A stretch of DNA of 64,000 nt from Flavobacteriaceae bacterium MAR_2010_188 (GTDB lineage Bacteria; Bacteroidota; Bacteroidia; Flavobacteriales; Flavobacteriaceae): the NCBI GenBank assembly GCA_900104375.1, contig LT629302.1, forward strand, positions 2,878,001 to 2,942,000, read 5' to 3'. Both the position numbers and the translations under genes were made by a program. Positions 1-9,253 of the stretch are shown one piece after another. Numbering within the stretch: position 1 is the first letter of the stretch; the number at the start of each line of letters is the position of its first letter. The notes beneath the pieces are model-generated. The model was not told the origin of the DNA. It saw only the letters and a list, made by a program, of their open reading frames with translations, and did no database searches.

Positions 1-1
1 A

Positions 2-2584
2 GAACAGGTTTCCGGTTTAAAATATGTCGACAATACCGAATTGATTTTCAAATTTTATGAAGTCTATTCGCAACATACTCCTAAAGAACAAATTGAACCT
101 TTAGAAAGTGTAACCTCCTGGGCCAATATGCTTATCCAGGATTTCAATAATATCGATAGATACCTTATTCCTCCCAATCAGATTTTCGATTATTTGAAGG
201 ACATTAAGCTAATAGAAAGTGATCATTGGTCATTAAATAAAGATAATTCCGACAGCATAAATAATTATTTAAGCTTTTGGACAAAGCTTAAACTCTACTA
301 CCATGAGTTTGAAGCTCTTTTGATCAGCCAGAAAAGGGGTTACCAAGGCCTCGTTTATAAGGAAGCGGTCAAAACAATCGACGAATATATTTCTAGGAAT
401 GCTTCCAATCAGCACATCTTTGTTGGTTTTAACGCTCTTAATAAGGCTGAAGAAATCATTATTCAAAAGATGCTCGAGGAGAAGGTCGCGCTAGCTTATT
501 GGGATGGCGATAAAGAATTTGTAGAAAATAAATATCATGACGCCGGTCTATTCCTAAGATCCCACAGAACTAAATGGAAGTTCTATGAAGCAAATGATTT
601 CAATTTTTTAGGCGAAAATTATTCTAAGCCTCGAACTTTTAAAATTATTAGTACCCCAAAAAATATTGGCCAGGTAAAATTTGTTGGGGAATTATTAGAA
701 AAACTAAAACATAAAAATGGCAACCTAGATTCAACTGCACTAGTGCTCGGCGATGAATCACTTTTGTTGCCGTTACTTAATTCTCTTCCACAGAATGTTG
801 GCCCTATCAACATAACTATGGGGGTCGAATTGACCGCAACTCCGCTCGCTTCGTTGTTCGAACTGCTTTTCGGCCTACATAAAAAAAATTCGGCCAAGCT
901 TTATTACAAGGAAGTTGTAGCAATTTTATCCCATCCTTCACTAAGACCGATTTTTGATGAAGATGAGTATAATGATGTTATTAACCTTTTGAATTATATA
1001 AACAAGAATAATCTGGTATACCTCAGTTTAGAGGATTTAAAAGCTGAAGCAACGCTTATCTCTCCCATTATTGATATTCTATTTTCTTGTTGGAAATCTG
1101 TAAATGTCGCTGTTACAAAATCCATCGCTCTTATCTACAGAATCAAGGACTCACTTAAGAAAAGGGATAGCCAAGATTTGTTGGCGTTAGAGTTTCTATA
1201 CCGTTTTAATAAATTATTTAACGAGATTAAAATCTTGAAGGATAAGTATAACAGTCTTAATAATATTGCATCGCTTTATTCGATTTACAAACAATTACTT
1301 AAGATTGAAACCTTGGATTTTCAAGGTGAGCCATTGCAAGGCCTCCAAATTATGGGGATGCTAGAAACTCGGGTACTCGATTTCAAACATATTATAATGC
1401 TCTCCGTAAACGAGGGAATATTGCCTGCGGGCAAAAACGAAAATTCCTTTATTCCTTACGATGTCAAAAAGGCTAATCAGATGCCAACTTACAAGGAAAT
1501 GGATGCGGTTTATACTTACCATTTTTATCGACTTCTACAGCGGGCAGAAACTGTTCATTTAATCTATAATTCAGAGCCAGACGCATTAAACGGTGGCGAG
1601 AAAAGTAGGTTTATTTCTCAGCTTCAATTTGAGCGGATCCATGAACTAGAATTTAAATCGATTGCCCCTAAAGCTCCAACAATTGTCAACCGGCCAAAGA
1701 ATATTATAAAATCAGACCGAGTGATGCAACGGTTAAAAGAATTGGCAGAAAAAGGTTTTTCACCTTCATCATTGACAAATTATGTCCGCAATCCTATGGA
1801 TTTTTACTATGACAAGGTTCTCGGCATTAAAGAGAGTGATTTGGTAGAAGAAACGGTTGCTGCCAATACTTTGGGTACTATAATCCATAATACTTTAGAA
1901 AAACTTTACACACCTTTTATAAATCTTGAGTTAAAGGTCGAAAACTTAGAAGCGATGCTCAATCAAATCGATTCTGAAGTAAGAACGTTTTTTAACGATG
2001 AATATAAAAAGGGCGACATAACTAAAGGAAAAAACCTTATAATTTTCGAAATCTGTAAAAGATATGTTTTCAACTTTATTAAAAAGGAAATCGAAGAAGT
2101 AAAAGCAGGAGATTCAATCATCGTTCTAGAACTTGAGAAAAAGCTCTCTGCAGAATTTAGAATTCCAGGTTTAGATTTTCCAATAAAAATGAAGGGAACG
2201 GTCGATCGTATCGATACTTGCAACGGAATAACTCGAATAATCGATTTTAAAACAGGTAAGGTGGCTCAAGGTGAAGTTGAAATGGTAGATTGGGAAGATA
2301 TTACCACCGATTATAAAAAGTACAGCAAAAGCTTTCAGTTGTTATGTTACGCCTATCTCTGGAACGATAGTGAACCGATTTCCGACATTGAAGCTGGCAT
2401 TATCTCCTTAAAAAATCTATCGGGAAACTTTCTCTTGAAATTCGGCAGAAAACCTTCATCCCATAGCCGAACTAAAAATCAACTTATAAATTCTGAAACC
2501 TTAGATTCTTTTGAATTTGAATTATTCAAATTGATAAAGGAAATCTGCGATAAGAAAATAGACTTTATAGAAAAGGAAGTTTAA
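2..2584 (+). CDS. AddB/RecB-like PD-(D/E)XK nuclease family protein (5' end outside window)
   Basis: The reading frame is open from base 2 with no stop upstream, and the only in-window start is a TTG at 41, so the true start lies before the window. About 860 residues are visible. The middle part (around residues 440-520 counted from the TTG) resembles the inactivated helicase region of AddB-type proteins. The C-terminal part has a RecB-type nuclease core: a GTVDRID segment near residue 718 and IIDFKTG near 733. Such proteins act with a UvrD-like AddA partner in double-strand-break end resection, and that partner would be expected upstream. It runs tail-to-tail with the next gene, 1 nt apart. 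The nuclease family is clear; the exact AddB assignment is inference. Confidence 0.85.
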   Translation, partial: EQVSGLKYVDNTELIFKFYEVYSQHTPKEQIEPLESVTSWANMLIQDFNNIDRYLIPPNQIFDYLKDIKLIESDHWSLNKDNSDSINNYLSFWTKLKLYYHEFEALLISQKRGYQGLVYKEAVKTIDEYISRNASNQHIFVGFNALNKAEEIIIQKMLEEKVALAYWDGDKEFVENKYHDAGLFLRSHRTKWKFYEANDFNFLGENYSKPRTFKIISTPKNIGQVKFVGELLEKLKHKNGNLDSTALVLGDESLLLPLLNSLPQNVGPINITMGVELTATPLASLFELLFGLHKKNSAKLYYKEVVAILSHPSLRPIFDEDEYNDVINLLNYINKNNLVYLSLEDLKAEATLISPIIDILFSCWKSVNVAVTKSIALIYRIKDSLKKRDSQDLLALEFLYRFNKLFNEIKILKDKYNSLNNIASLYSIYKQLLKIETLDFQGEPLQGLQIMGMLETRVLDFKHIIMLSVNEGILPAGKNENSFIPYDVKKANQMPTYKEMDAVYTYHFYRLLQRAETVHLIYNSEPDALNGGEKSRFISQLQFERIHELEFKSIAPKAPTIVNRPKNIIKSDRVMQRLKELAEKGFSPSSLTNYVRNPMDFYYDKVLGIKESDLVEETVAANTLGTIIHNTLEKLYTPFINLELKVENLEAMLNQIDSEVRTFFNDEYKKGDITKGKNLIIFEICKRYVFNFIKKEIEEVKAGDSIIVLELEKKLSAEFRIPGLDFPIKMKGTVDRIDTCNGITRIIDFKTGKVAQGEVEMVDWEDITTDYKKYSKSFQLLCYAYLWNDSEPISDIEAGIISLKNLSGNFLLKFGRKPSSHSRTKNQLINSETLDSFEFELFKLIKEICDKKIDFIEKEV

Positions 2585-2585
2585 G

Positions 2586-3836
2586 TTATACTGGCTTAAA
2601 ATTCTGTTTATTGAGGTCAATTATATGGGCAACGGTTTTTACTAACCGATTGTGGTTTTTTACAAAAGGATTGCTCTTATCCCACACATAGCCGGCTAAC
2701 ACCGCACATATCTGTCGCTTAATTTCTTTATTATCATCCGGATAAAAGAATATCTTTTGAAGGTTACCGCTATACCACTCCTTTACATATGTTGAAAACA
2801 CCTCCACTCCACTTCTTATATAATCCGAATATTCTACTTCCCAATTAACTTCTTCACCTCTAATTTCCTTTGCAATAAGTTTGGCGGCCATAAGTCCAGA
2901 TTCCGTAGCGAATGTAACTCCAGAGGAAAAAACCGGATCCAAAAATTCTGAACTATTGCCGGTAAGGGCATAACCGTTCCCGTAAAGCCGAGTAACAGAT
3001 TTTGAATAATTTTTAATTTGAATCGGTTCAAATTTATATTCAAGTCCTTCAAAACGTTTTTTATAGTGTTCCGACTTATTAAACATCGCTTGTAGCTTTT
3101 CTGTAGTGCTGCCGGTATAGGATTCTAATTCTTTTGTTGGTCCAACATATCCCAAACTAGTGATGCCATTGCTAAAAGGTATTACCCAAAGCCAGGATTT
3201 ATCGGTAATAACGTCAAAAGTTATTAAAGTTCCTTCCTCACCTTCAGGCCTGCGTTGATCTATAACATGAGTAAAAATAGATGAGTGTTCTGGCAAGTCC
3301 GATGGTTTATCAAGATTTAATACCCTTGGCAAAACCCTTCCATAGCCACTAGAATCTATAACGTATCTAGCAGAAATCTCCTTTATTTTATTTTCTTTAT
3401 CTAACACGGTAGTAATGGAACTTCCGTCATCATTAAACTTGATGTTTGTGACTTCAGTTTCAAAGTTAACTGCTACTCCTTTTTCTATAATGCTATTTGC
3501 TAGAACCATGTCAAAATCCTCTCTTGGAACTTGCCAGGTCCAATCCCACCCATCGCCATGTTTATCGCTAAAATCGAAGGTGCAGCTCATAGTGTTTTTA
3601 AGGAATCTTGCGCCGCGTTTAATTTCGTAATTCCTTTTCTTTAAGGGCTCTAGTAGACCAACTTCTTCAAAGTGATCCATACATCTCGGCAAAAGACTTT
3701 CCCCAATTACAAATCTGGGGAATTTGCTCTTTTCTACCACAGTGACCTTAAAACCTTCCTTCTGCAAATAGGCAGCAGCAACGCAACCAGACGGTCCGGC
3801 TCCGATAATCAATATGTCTTTGGATTCTTCAGCCAC
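2586..3836 (-). CDS. FAD-dependent halogenase-like oxidoreductase of the pigment locus
   Basis: A 416-aa flavoprotein with an N-terminal Rossmann motif GAGPSG (residues 12-17), followed by the PRF-x-GESLLP segment typical of the tryptophan-halogenase/geranylgeranyl-reductase superfamily. Near residues 213-218 it has WLWVIP, which fits the WxWxIP signature of flavin-dependent halogenases. The start is GTG at 3836, because an in-frame TAA lies just upstream and no ATG is available. It is transcribed away from the ammonia-lyase gene, with a 100-bp divergent spacer. Flexirubin-type loci often contain such a gene and chlorinated flexirubins are known, so ring chlorination or hydroxylation of the aryl head is a reasonable inference. 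A simple monooxygenase role is the main alternative. Confidence 0.8.
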   Translation of the reverse strand: MAEESKDILIIGAGPSGCVAAAYLQKEGFKVTVVEKSKFPRFVIGESLLPRCMDHFEEVGLLEPLKKRNYEIKRGARFLKNTMSCTFDFSDKHGDGWDWTWQVPREDFDMVLANSIIEKGVAVNFETEVTNIKFNDDGSSITTVLDKENKIKEISARYVIDSSGYGRVLPRVLNLDKPSDLPEHSSIFTHVIDQRRPEGEEGTLITFDVITDKSWLWVIPFSNGITSLGYVGPTKELESYTGSTTEKLQAMFNKSEHYKKRFEGLEYKFEPIQIKNYSKSVTRLYGNGYALTGNSSEFLDPVFSSGVTFATESGLMAAKLIAKEIRGEEVNWEVEYSDYIRSGVEVFSTYVKEWYSGNLQKIFFYPDDNKEIKRQICAVLAGYVWDKSNPFVKNHNRLVKTVAHIIDLNKQNFKPV

Positions 3837-3862
3837 AGAATATTATTAGAAGATTATTATAT

Positions 3863-3870
3863 TAGATTTG
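3863..3870 (+). promoter_or_regulatory. Possible Bacteroidota -7 element upstream of the ammonia-lyase gene
   Basis: TAGATTTG matches the TAnnTTTG -7 consensus of Bacteroidota sigma-A promoters and lies 66 nt before the lyase ATG, in the spacer between divergent genes. I see no convincing TTTG at the -33 spacing, so support is weak. Confidence 0.35.
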
Positions 3871-3936
3871 TAATTCAATATAACTACTTTAATCAAGGAA
3901 GTATATATACCTATTAATAAAATTTCAAATCATTAG

Positions 3937-5463
3937 ATGTTGCTTATAAAAGGAGACTTAGAGTTACAAGACTTTGATAATGTGGTGAATTTCGAGGAGA
4001 AAATTAAAATTCACCAGACTACCTTAAGCAAAGTTCAGAATAGTTTCGATTTTCTGAAGTCTTTTTCCGAAAATAAGATTATTTACGGTGTCAATACTGG
4101 CTTTGGGCCAATGGCTCAATATAAGATTGAGGATTCACAGCGCATACAACTTCAATATAACTTAATAAGAAGTCACGCAACAGGTTCGGGTAATGTTATA
4201 CCATCTCCTTACGTAAAAGCCGCGATGCTGGCCAGATTAAATACCCTTTGTCTTGGCAATAGTGGGGTAAACCAATCGGTCGTAAAGCTTATGGTCGAGC
4301 TCATCAATAAAAATATAACGCCAGTAATTTATGAACATGGAGGTGTCGGTGCTAGTGGAGATCTTGTTCAGCTTGCGCATTTGGCACTAGTCCTTATCGG
4401 TGAAGGAGAGGTTTATTTTAAAGATGAAATACATAAGACCCAAGATATTTTTGAATCTGAGAACCTAAAGCCTATTTCTATAGAATTAAGAGAAGGTTTG
4501 GCGATTATGAACGGTACTTCAGTGATGAGCGGTCTTGGTATTATGAATATTCTTCAATCTAAAAAGTTGCTAAACTGCTCTATCAGTATTTCTTCTGCAA
4601 TCAACGAAATTGTTGAAGCCTACGATGATCATTTATCAGAATCCTTGAACCAGACAAAAAAACATAAAGGTCAGAGAGAAATCGCGAAAAAAATGCGCGA
4701 ACATTTAAAGGATAGTTCTCTTACCAGAAAAAGGGAACACCATCTTTATAATGGCAAGAAAACGGGTTCGGTTTTCGATGAAAAGGTGCAAGAATACTAT
4801 TCGCTTCGTTGTGTGCCTCAAATTTTAGGCCCCGTGTTGGATACGCTTAAATCTGTAGAGAATATTTTGTTAGAAGAAGTAAATTCTGCCAACGACAATC
4901 CTATTGTAGATGTAGAAAATCAGCAGGTGTATCACGGTGGCAATTTTCATGGCGATTATGTATCCTTAGAAATGGATAAGCTTAAACTTGTTGTTACCAA
5001 GATGAGCATTCTAGCAGAACGCCAATTAAATTATTTACTGAATTCTAAACTTAACGACATATTACCGCCGTTTGTTAACTTAGGAACCTTAGGTTTAAAT
5101 TTTGGCATGCAAGGTGCGCAGTTCACCGCGACCTCAACTACAGCAGAAAATCAAATGCTATCCAATCCTATGTACGTTCACAGTATACCAAATAATAATG
5201 ATAATCAAGATGTGGTTAGCATGGGCACCAATGCCGCTTTAATCACAAAAAAAGTGATTGAAAACACTTTTGAAGTTTTTGCAATAGAACTCTTAACCGT
5301 AGTTCAAGCGATTGAATTTATGGAAATGCAAGATAAAGTCTCTTCCAAAACAAAAAAACTGTTTGATAAAGTTAGAAGCATTGTGCCTGCATTTACTGAA
5401 GATGTGGTACTGTTTCCATATCTTAAAAAGCTAAAACAACTATTGATGGATTCTGAAGTATGA
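3937..5463 (+). CDS. tal: Tyrosine ammonia-lyase (aromatic amino acid lyase, MIO enzyme)
   Basis: A 508-aa member of the HAL/PAL/TAL family, which eliminates ammonia from tyrosine to give 4-coumarate. The Ala-Ser-Gly triplet that forms the MIO electrophile is at residues 139-141 in GVGASGDL. The catalytic-tyrosine motif YGVNTGFG begins at residue 50. Although residues 79-80 are Ser-His as in classical HAL, long stretches (QLQYNLIRSH, HSIPNNNDNQD, HGGNFHGDY) match my memory of the characterised F. johnsoniae TAL, which shares that Ser-His. There is no hut operon here, and the neighbours are polyene-synthesis genes. It is the first gene of the plus-strand operon and overlaps the next gene by ATGA. 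Its product is the likely aryl starter unit of the pigment. Confidence 0.92.
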   Translation: MLLIKGDLELQDFDNVVNFEEKIKIHQTTLSKVQNSFDFLKSFSENKIIYGVNTGFGPMAQYKIEDSQRIQLQYNLIRSHATGSGNVIPSPYVKAAMLARLNTLCLGNSGVNQSVVKLMVELINKNITPVIYEHGGVGASGDLVQLAHLALVLIGEGEVYFKDEIHKTQDIFESENLKPISIELREGLAIMNGTSVMSGLGIMNILQSKKLLNCSISISSAINEIVEAYDDHLSESLNQTKKHKGQREIAKKMREHLKDSSLTRKREHHLYNGKKTGSVFDEKVQEYYSLRCVPQILGPVLDTLKSVENILLEEVNSANDNPIVDVENQQVYHGGNFHGDYVSLEMDKLKLVVTKMSILAERQLNYLLNSKLNDILPPFVNLGTLGLNFGMQGAQFTATSTTAENQMLSNPMYVHSIPNNNDNQDVVSMGTNAALITKKVIENTFEVFAIELLTVVQAIEFMEMQDKVSSKTKKLFDKVRSIVPAFTEDVVLFPYLKKLKQLLMDSEV

Positions 5464-6203
5464 ATAGTCCCCTAAAATATGCATTGGTCACTGGAGGTTC
5501 GCGAGGAATAGGACGAGCAATCTGCCTTCAATTAGCGAAAGACACCAATTACCATATTCTAATAAACTATAATTCTAATGAAGAGGAAGCCCTTAAAACA
5601 TTAGAGCTAATAGAAGAAGCCGACGGTTTTGGTGAACTGATAAAGTTTGATGTGGCTAATCAAAATTCAGTGGCAAATGCACTAAACCATTGGCATAGTG
5701 AAAATTCTAACGGAATTATCGAAGTCATCGTAAACAATGCGGGTATAAAGAATGACAATCTAATGGTTTTTATGAAATCTGAGGATTGGAAAAACGTTAT
5801 CGACACCAATTTAAATGGCTTTTTTAACGTTGTTAGTAATCTTTTAAAGCCGATGATTCTCAACAAATACGGTAGGATTATAAATGTAGTTTCACTTTCT
5901 GGTTTAAAAGGTCAGGCTGGGCAGACCAATTATTCTGCCGCCAAAGGTGGGATTATTGCTGCAACCAAATCCTTGGCCCAAGAAGTCGCCAAAAAACATA
6001 TTACAGTCAATGCCGTTGCACCTGGTTTTATAAAGACCGATATGACTAATGACCTCGATGAAAATGATCTTAAGAAACTTATTCCGGTAAACCGCTTCGG
6101 AAACCCTGAAGAAGTTGCTCATTTGGTAAGTTTTTTAGCATCGAAAAAAGCGTCGTACATTACGGGCGAAGTCATCAATATTAACGGCGGCATTTATTCG
6201 TAA
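5460..6203 (+). CDS. 3-oxoacyl-ACP reductase, SDR family (FabG-like)
   Basis: A 247-aa classical short-chain dehydrogenase. It has the NADP-binding GGSRGIG motif near residues 12-18, NNAG around residue 94, a catalytic Ser near 145, and Tyr158-x3-Lys162 (YSAAK). The C-terminal ITGEVININGG is typical of FabG. Length is standard for the family. It begins at an ATG overlapping the lyase stop (ATGA), which suggests translational coupling. In this locus it would reduce the beta-keto group after each elongation of the aryl-polyene chain. Housekeeping FabG would do the same chemistry, so dedication to the pathway is inferred from context. Confidence 0.9.
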   Translation: MNSPLKYALVTGGSRGIGRAICLQLAKDTNYHILINYNSNEEEALKTLELIEEADGFGELIKFDVANQNSVANALNHWHSENSNGIIEVIVNNAGIKNDNLMVFMKSEDWKNVIDTNLNGFFNVVSNLLKPMILNKYGRIINVVSLSGLKGQAGQTNYSAAKGGIIAATKSLAQEVAKKHITVNAVAPGFIKTDMTNDLDENDLKKLIPVNRFGNPEEVAHLVSFLASKKASYITGEVININGGIYS

Positions 6204-6292
6204 ACCATATTGCACATCTCCAAAAACTAATAGTTGACTTCAGAAAAATCAAATGAAATCTTATCTCAACTATTTAATTTCAAGAATTAAAT

Positions 6293-7180
6293 ATGGCAAG
6301 AGAATGGGACGGAAAGACCAGAGGAACAGTTTTTGGTTTTAAGATTTTTATATTTTTTATCAAGTATTTTGGGGTGAATGCAGCGTATTTTCTAATGCAT
6401 TTACCAGTCCCATATTTTTATATTGTTGAAAGACAAAATTCTAAAGGACTTTACAATTATTTTCGAAATAGACTTGCATATTCTTCGCTTAAAAGTGCGA
6501 TAAGTGTGTATCGTTCTTATTTTGAATTCGGTAAAACTCTTGTCGATAGATTGGCTCTCCTCTCGGGAATGCGAAGTAATTATACCTTTGAATTCGATGG
6601 TGAAGAGTTTATAAAGCAAGCTTTAGCACAGCAAAAAGGCGGAATTTTAATCAGTGGCCATGTCGGTAATTTTGAATTGGCCCAATACTTTTTCAACGAA
6701 AGACTTCCGGACGCGCATATAAGCATAGTAATTTCTGACCAAGATCATGAAAATATTAAAGAATACCTTCAGCAATATTTAAATAAGGACCACGCCAAGC
6801 TTATTGTGGTTAAAGACGATATGTCCCACATATTCGAAATTAATTCGGCTTTAAATGATAATCGCATTGTATGTATTTCTGGCGATAGATATATGGAGGG
6901 TACCAAATTTATAGATGCAGAACTTTTAGGGAAAGTGGCTAAATTTCCGGTAGGTCCTTTTCATTTAGCGGCGCGTTTGGATGTGCCGGTTCTGTTTGTT
7001 TATTTAATGAGGGAGCGCAATAAACATTATCATCTTTATGCGCGAACGGTTGAAACCGAAAATAAATCAGCCGAAAAATTATTGATAATGTACTGCCGTA
7101 GTGTCGAAAATATCTTGACCCGATATCCATTACAATGGTTTAATTTTTACGACTTTTGGGAAGACAACCGAGATAAATGA
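6293..7180 (+). CDS. LpxL/HtrB-type lipid acyltransferase
   Basis: A 295-aa member of the lysophospholipid/lipid A acyltransferase family. It contains the acyltransferase motif SGHVGNFE with His123 and Glu128 (H-x4-E), followed by the GDRYMEGT and FPVGPFHLA segments seen in LpxL-like proteins. The N-terminal hydrophobic stretch (about residues 10-35) fits association with the inner membrane. Aryl-polyene loci of E. coli and Vibrio type carry a comparable enzyme, believed to transfer the polyene acid onto a lipid or other acceptor. An 89-nt gap separates it from the reductase gene, and it overlaps the next gene by ATGA. The acceptor substrate cannot be read from the sequence. Confidence 0.85.
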   Translation: MAREWDGKTRGTVFGFKIFIFFIKYFGVNAAYFLMHLPVPYFYIVERQNSKGLYNYFRNRLAYSSLKSAISVYRSYFEFGKTLVDRLALLSGMRSNYTFEFDGEEFIKQALAQQKGGILISGHVGNFELAQYFFNERLPDAHISIVISDQDHENIKEYLQQYLNKDHAKLIVVKDDMSHIFEINSALNDNRIVCISGDRYMEGTKFIDAELLGKVAKFPVGPFHLAARLDVPVLFVYLMRERNKHYHLYARTVETENKSAEKLLIMYCRSVENILTRYPLQWFNFYDFWEDNRDK

Positions 7181-7623
7181 ATCATCTTGAATTCCCGATT
7201 CGGGAACAATCACAAATACAAAGCTTACTACCTCATAGGCCTCCAATGATTATGGTTGGCGGCTTGCTTTATTTTGATGAAACCTCGACTATTTCAGAAT
7301 TTAAAGTATCAGACACTAATATTTTACTAGAAGACAATTACCTTTCTGAGGCAGGTCTATTAGAAAATATGGCGCAAACCGCAGCTTTAGATATTGGTTA
7401 TAGAAACTCGCTAATTGGCTCTTTGCCTCGCGAAGGCTATATTGCCGCGATACAAAAAGCGACAATTACCGAATTACCTAAAATCGATGATATCATTCAA
7501 ACTGAGGTTGCTACAGATTTTGAATCTGATTCTCTTAGAAAAGTTACCATTACAACAAGATTAAATAAGAAAATCATAGCTATCGCACAGATGACCACTA
7601 TTCTAAAATCAGAAAGTGAATGA
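7177..7623 (+). CDS. 3-hydroxyacyl-ACP dehydratase-like hotdog protein
   Basis: A 148-aa hotdog-fold protein. LLPHRPPMIMV places the likely catalytic His at residue 20, and the acidic partner falls in AGLLENMAQTAALD at about residue 63, as in FabA/FabZ-like ApeI/ApeP-type dehydratases. It would remove water from the 3-hydroxyacyl-ACP intermediate to create each conjugated double bond. ATGA overlaps occur with the acyltransferase before it and the thioesterase after it. A second FabZ-like gene lies at 16436, so the two may divide labour or form a heteromer, as proposed for other aryl-polyene systems. Confidence 0.85.
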   Translation: MNHLEFPIREQSQIQSLLPHRPPMIMVGGLLYFDETSTISEFKVSDTNILLEDNYLSEAGLLENMAQTAALDIGYRNSLIGSLPREGYIAAIQKATITELPKIDDIIQTEVATDFESDSLRKVTITTRLNKKIIAIAQMTTILKSESE

Positions 7624-8060
7624 AGAAAAAGCTAAATAATAATGGCAGCGTTTTAAATCACACAGAGATTATACGTGTCAATTTTTTTGATGCCGACCCA
7701 CTAGGAATCGTATGGCATGGCAACTATATTAAATACTTTGAGATTGCGCGTGAAGCTTTTGGAAGAAAATTTAGCCTGACTTATCTCGATGTAAAAAAAC
7801 ACGGATTTGCAACACCCATCGTAGAAACTTCTAGCAGTCATAAACTACCACTAAAATATGGTCACAATGCCAAGGTCGAAATTTCATTTATCAATAATGA
7901 AGCAGCAAAGCTCACCTTTAGATACAAGATTTATGACGATAATCAAAATTTGGTCTGTACGGGTGAAACGGTTCAGGTTTTTACAGATTTTGAAACTGGC
8001 GAACTTTCATTGAGCAATCCCAAATTCTTTCTAAACTGGAAAAAATTACATATAATTTAA
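7620..8060 (+). CDS. Acyl-ACP/CoA thioesterase (4HBT-type hotdog)
   Basis: A 146-aa protein of the 4-hydroxybenzoyl-CoA thioesterase group. The N-terminal segment VNFFDADPLGIVWHGNY gives the usual Asp (residue 24 or 26), followed by the H/G-N-Y turn and a long helix IKYFEIARE. The family hydrolyses acyl thioesters. In this operon it could release the finished polyene acid or edit stalled chains on the ACP. It overlaps the dehydratase stop by ATGA, and its own stop abuts the TTG start of the ketosynthase. Confidence 0.85.
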   Translation: MKKKLNNNGSVLNHTEIIRVNFFDADPLGIVWHGNYIKYFEIAREAFGRKFSLTYLDVKKHGFATPIVETSSSHKLPLKYGHNAKVEISFINNEAAKLTFRYKIYDDNQNLVCTGETVQVFTDFETGELSLSNPKFFLNWKKLHII

Positions 8061-9203
8061 TTGATCAAAACTTATCTTTCATATAATAACATTGTTTGTT
8101 CGCTGGGATTCGATTCAGAAACGGTTTTTTCTGAAATTAAAAATGGAAAATCTGGTATTCAAGAATATCAAGATAATTCATTATTAAACTCACCATTCTG
8201 CGTTTCGTTACTTTCCAAAGAAATTTTGGAAGTTGAGTTTAAAAAGATTTCTTCAATTAAAGACTATACCAAACTCGAGAAAATGATGATTTGTTCGCTA
8301 AGCAAGGTGATAACAGATTCTGCATTAAAACTAGATGCAAAAGTTGGTCTAATAATTTCGACCACCAAAGGCAACATCGATGTTCTTGAGAAGGATTCTA
8401 TCTTTCAAAAGAAAAGGGCATATCTAGCAACCTTAGGTATGAAGATTAAAGAGTTTTTCCATTTTGAGAACGATGCTATTGTGATAAGTAACGCCTGCGT
8501 TTCTGGACTTCTTTCTGTAAGTGTTGCAAAAAGGTATATAAAGAGTGGATTGTATGACCATGTATTTATTGTAAGTGGAGATATCGTTTCAAGATTTGTC
8601 TTGACCGGATTTCATTCGTTTCAAGCGTTAAGTAAAAGTGCTTGTAAACCTTATTCTAATGACCGTGATGGAATAACTATTGGTGAAGCCGCCGCTAGCG
8701 CTTTGGTTACCAAAGAGCGCGGACTGTTGTGCGATGGTGCTCTAGAGATTCTTGGTGATGCTACCTGTAATGATGCCAATCACATTTCTGGCCCATCGAG
8801 AACTGGTGAAGGATTGTATCGAGCCATAACTTCCGCTCTTCAAGAATCTAAAATTCCTGATTCAGAAATCGATTATATATCTGCTCATGGAACAGCAACA
8901 CTATTTAATGATGAGATGGAAGCGGTGGCATTTAATCGATTAGGACTTCAAAATATACCACTGAACAGTTTAAAAGGTTTTGTAGGCCATACCACTGGAG
9001 CTGCTGGACTTTTAGAAACCATAATCGCGATGCATTCACTTCAAAACAACTTACTGATAGCATCCAAAGGTTTTTCTGAAATTGGAGTAAGCAAAGCTTT
9101 AAATGTCATTGAAGCGAACCAAAATAAAAACCTAAATACTTTTTTAAAAACATCTTCTGGTTTCGGAGGATGCAACACTGCAGCAATTTTTAGGAAGTTA
9201 TAA
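8061..9203 (+). CDS. Beta-ketoacyl-ACP synthase (KAS I/II family), intact triad
   Basis: A 380-aa ketosynthase with a complete Cys-His-His triad: Cys146 in SNACVSG, His276 in SAHGTAT and His310 in FVGHTTGAAG. It begins at TTG 8061, directly after the thioesterase stop; no in-frame ATG lies near the N-terminus and the preceding codon is a stop. Such a weak start abutting a stop suggests coupled, possibly reduced, translation. It is one of four ketosynthase-related genes in the locus and probably catalyses decarboxylative condensation on the aryl-primed ACP. It is somewhat shorter than typical FabF (about 410 aa). Confidence 0.9.
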   Translation: MIKTYLSYNNIVCSLGFDSETVFSEIKNGKSGIQEYQDNSLLNSPFCVSLLSKEILEVEFKKISSIKDYTKLEKMMICSLSKVITDSALKLDAKVGLIISTTKGNIDVLEKDSIFQKKRAYLATLGMKIKEFFHFENDAIVISNACVSGLLSVSVAKRYIKSGLYDHVFIVSGDIVSRFVLTGFHSFQALSKSACKPYSNDRDGITIGEAAASALVTKERGLLCDGALEILGDATCNDANHISGPSRTGEGLYRAITSALQESKIPDSEIDYISAHGTATLFNDEMEAVAFNRLGLQNIPLNSLKGFVGHTTGAAGLLETIIAMHSLQNNLLIASKGFSEIGVSKALNVIEANQNKNLNTFLKTSSGFGGCNTAAIFRKL

Positions 9204-9253
9204 AAGGTCGCCTTAATACAGAATACTATCTTTGTGTTTTACCAAATTATATC

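Noticed and set aside
3672-3917. 81-aa plus-strand frame over the 5' end of the flavoprotein gene
   Set aside because: It is antisense to a clear FAD-binding domain and runs into the divergent promoter spacer; a shadow frame.
3937-5463. Histidine ammonia-lyase (hutH) annotation suggested by the Ser-His pair at residues 79-80
   Set aside because: The F. johnsoniae tyrosine ammonia-lyase shares the same pair as I recall it, other long segments match that enzyme, and no hut genes are near.
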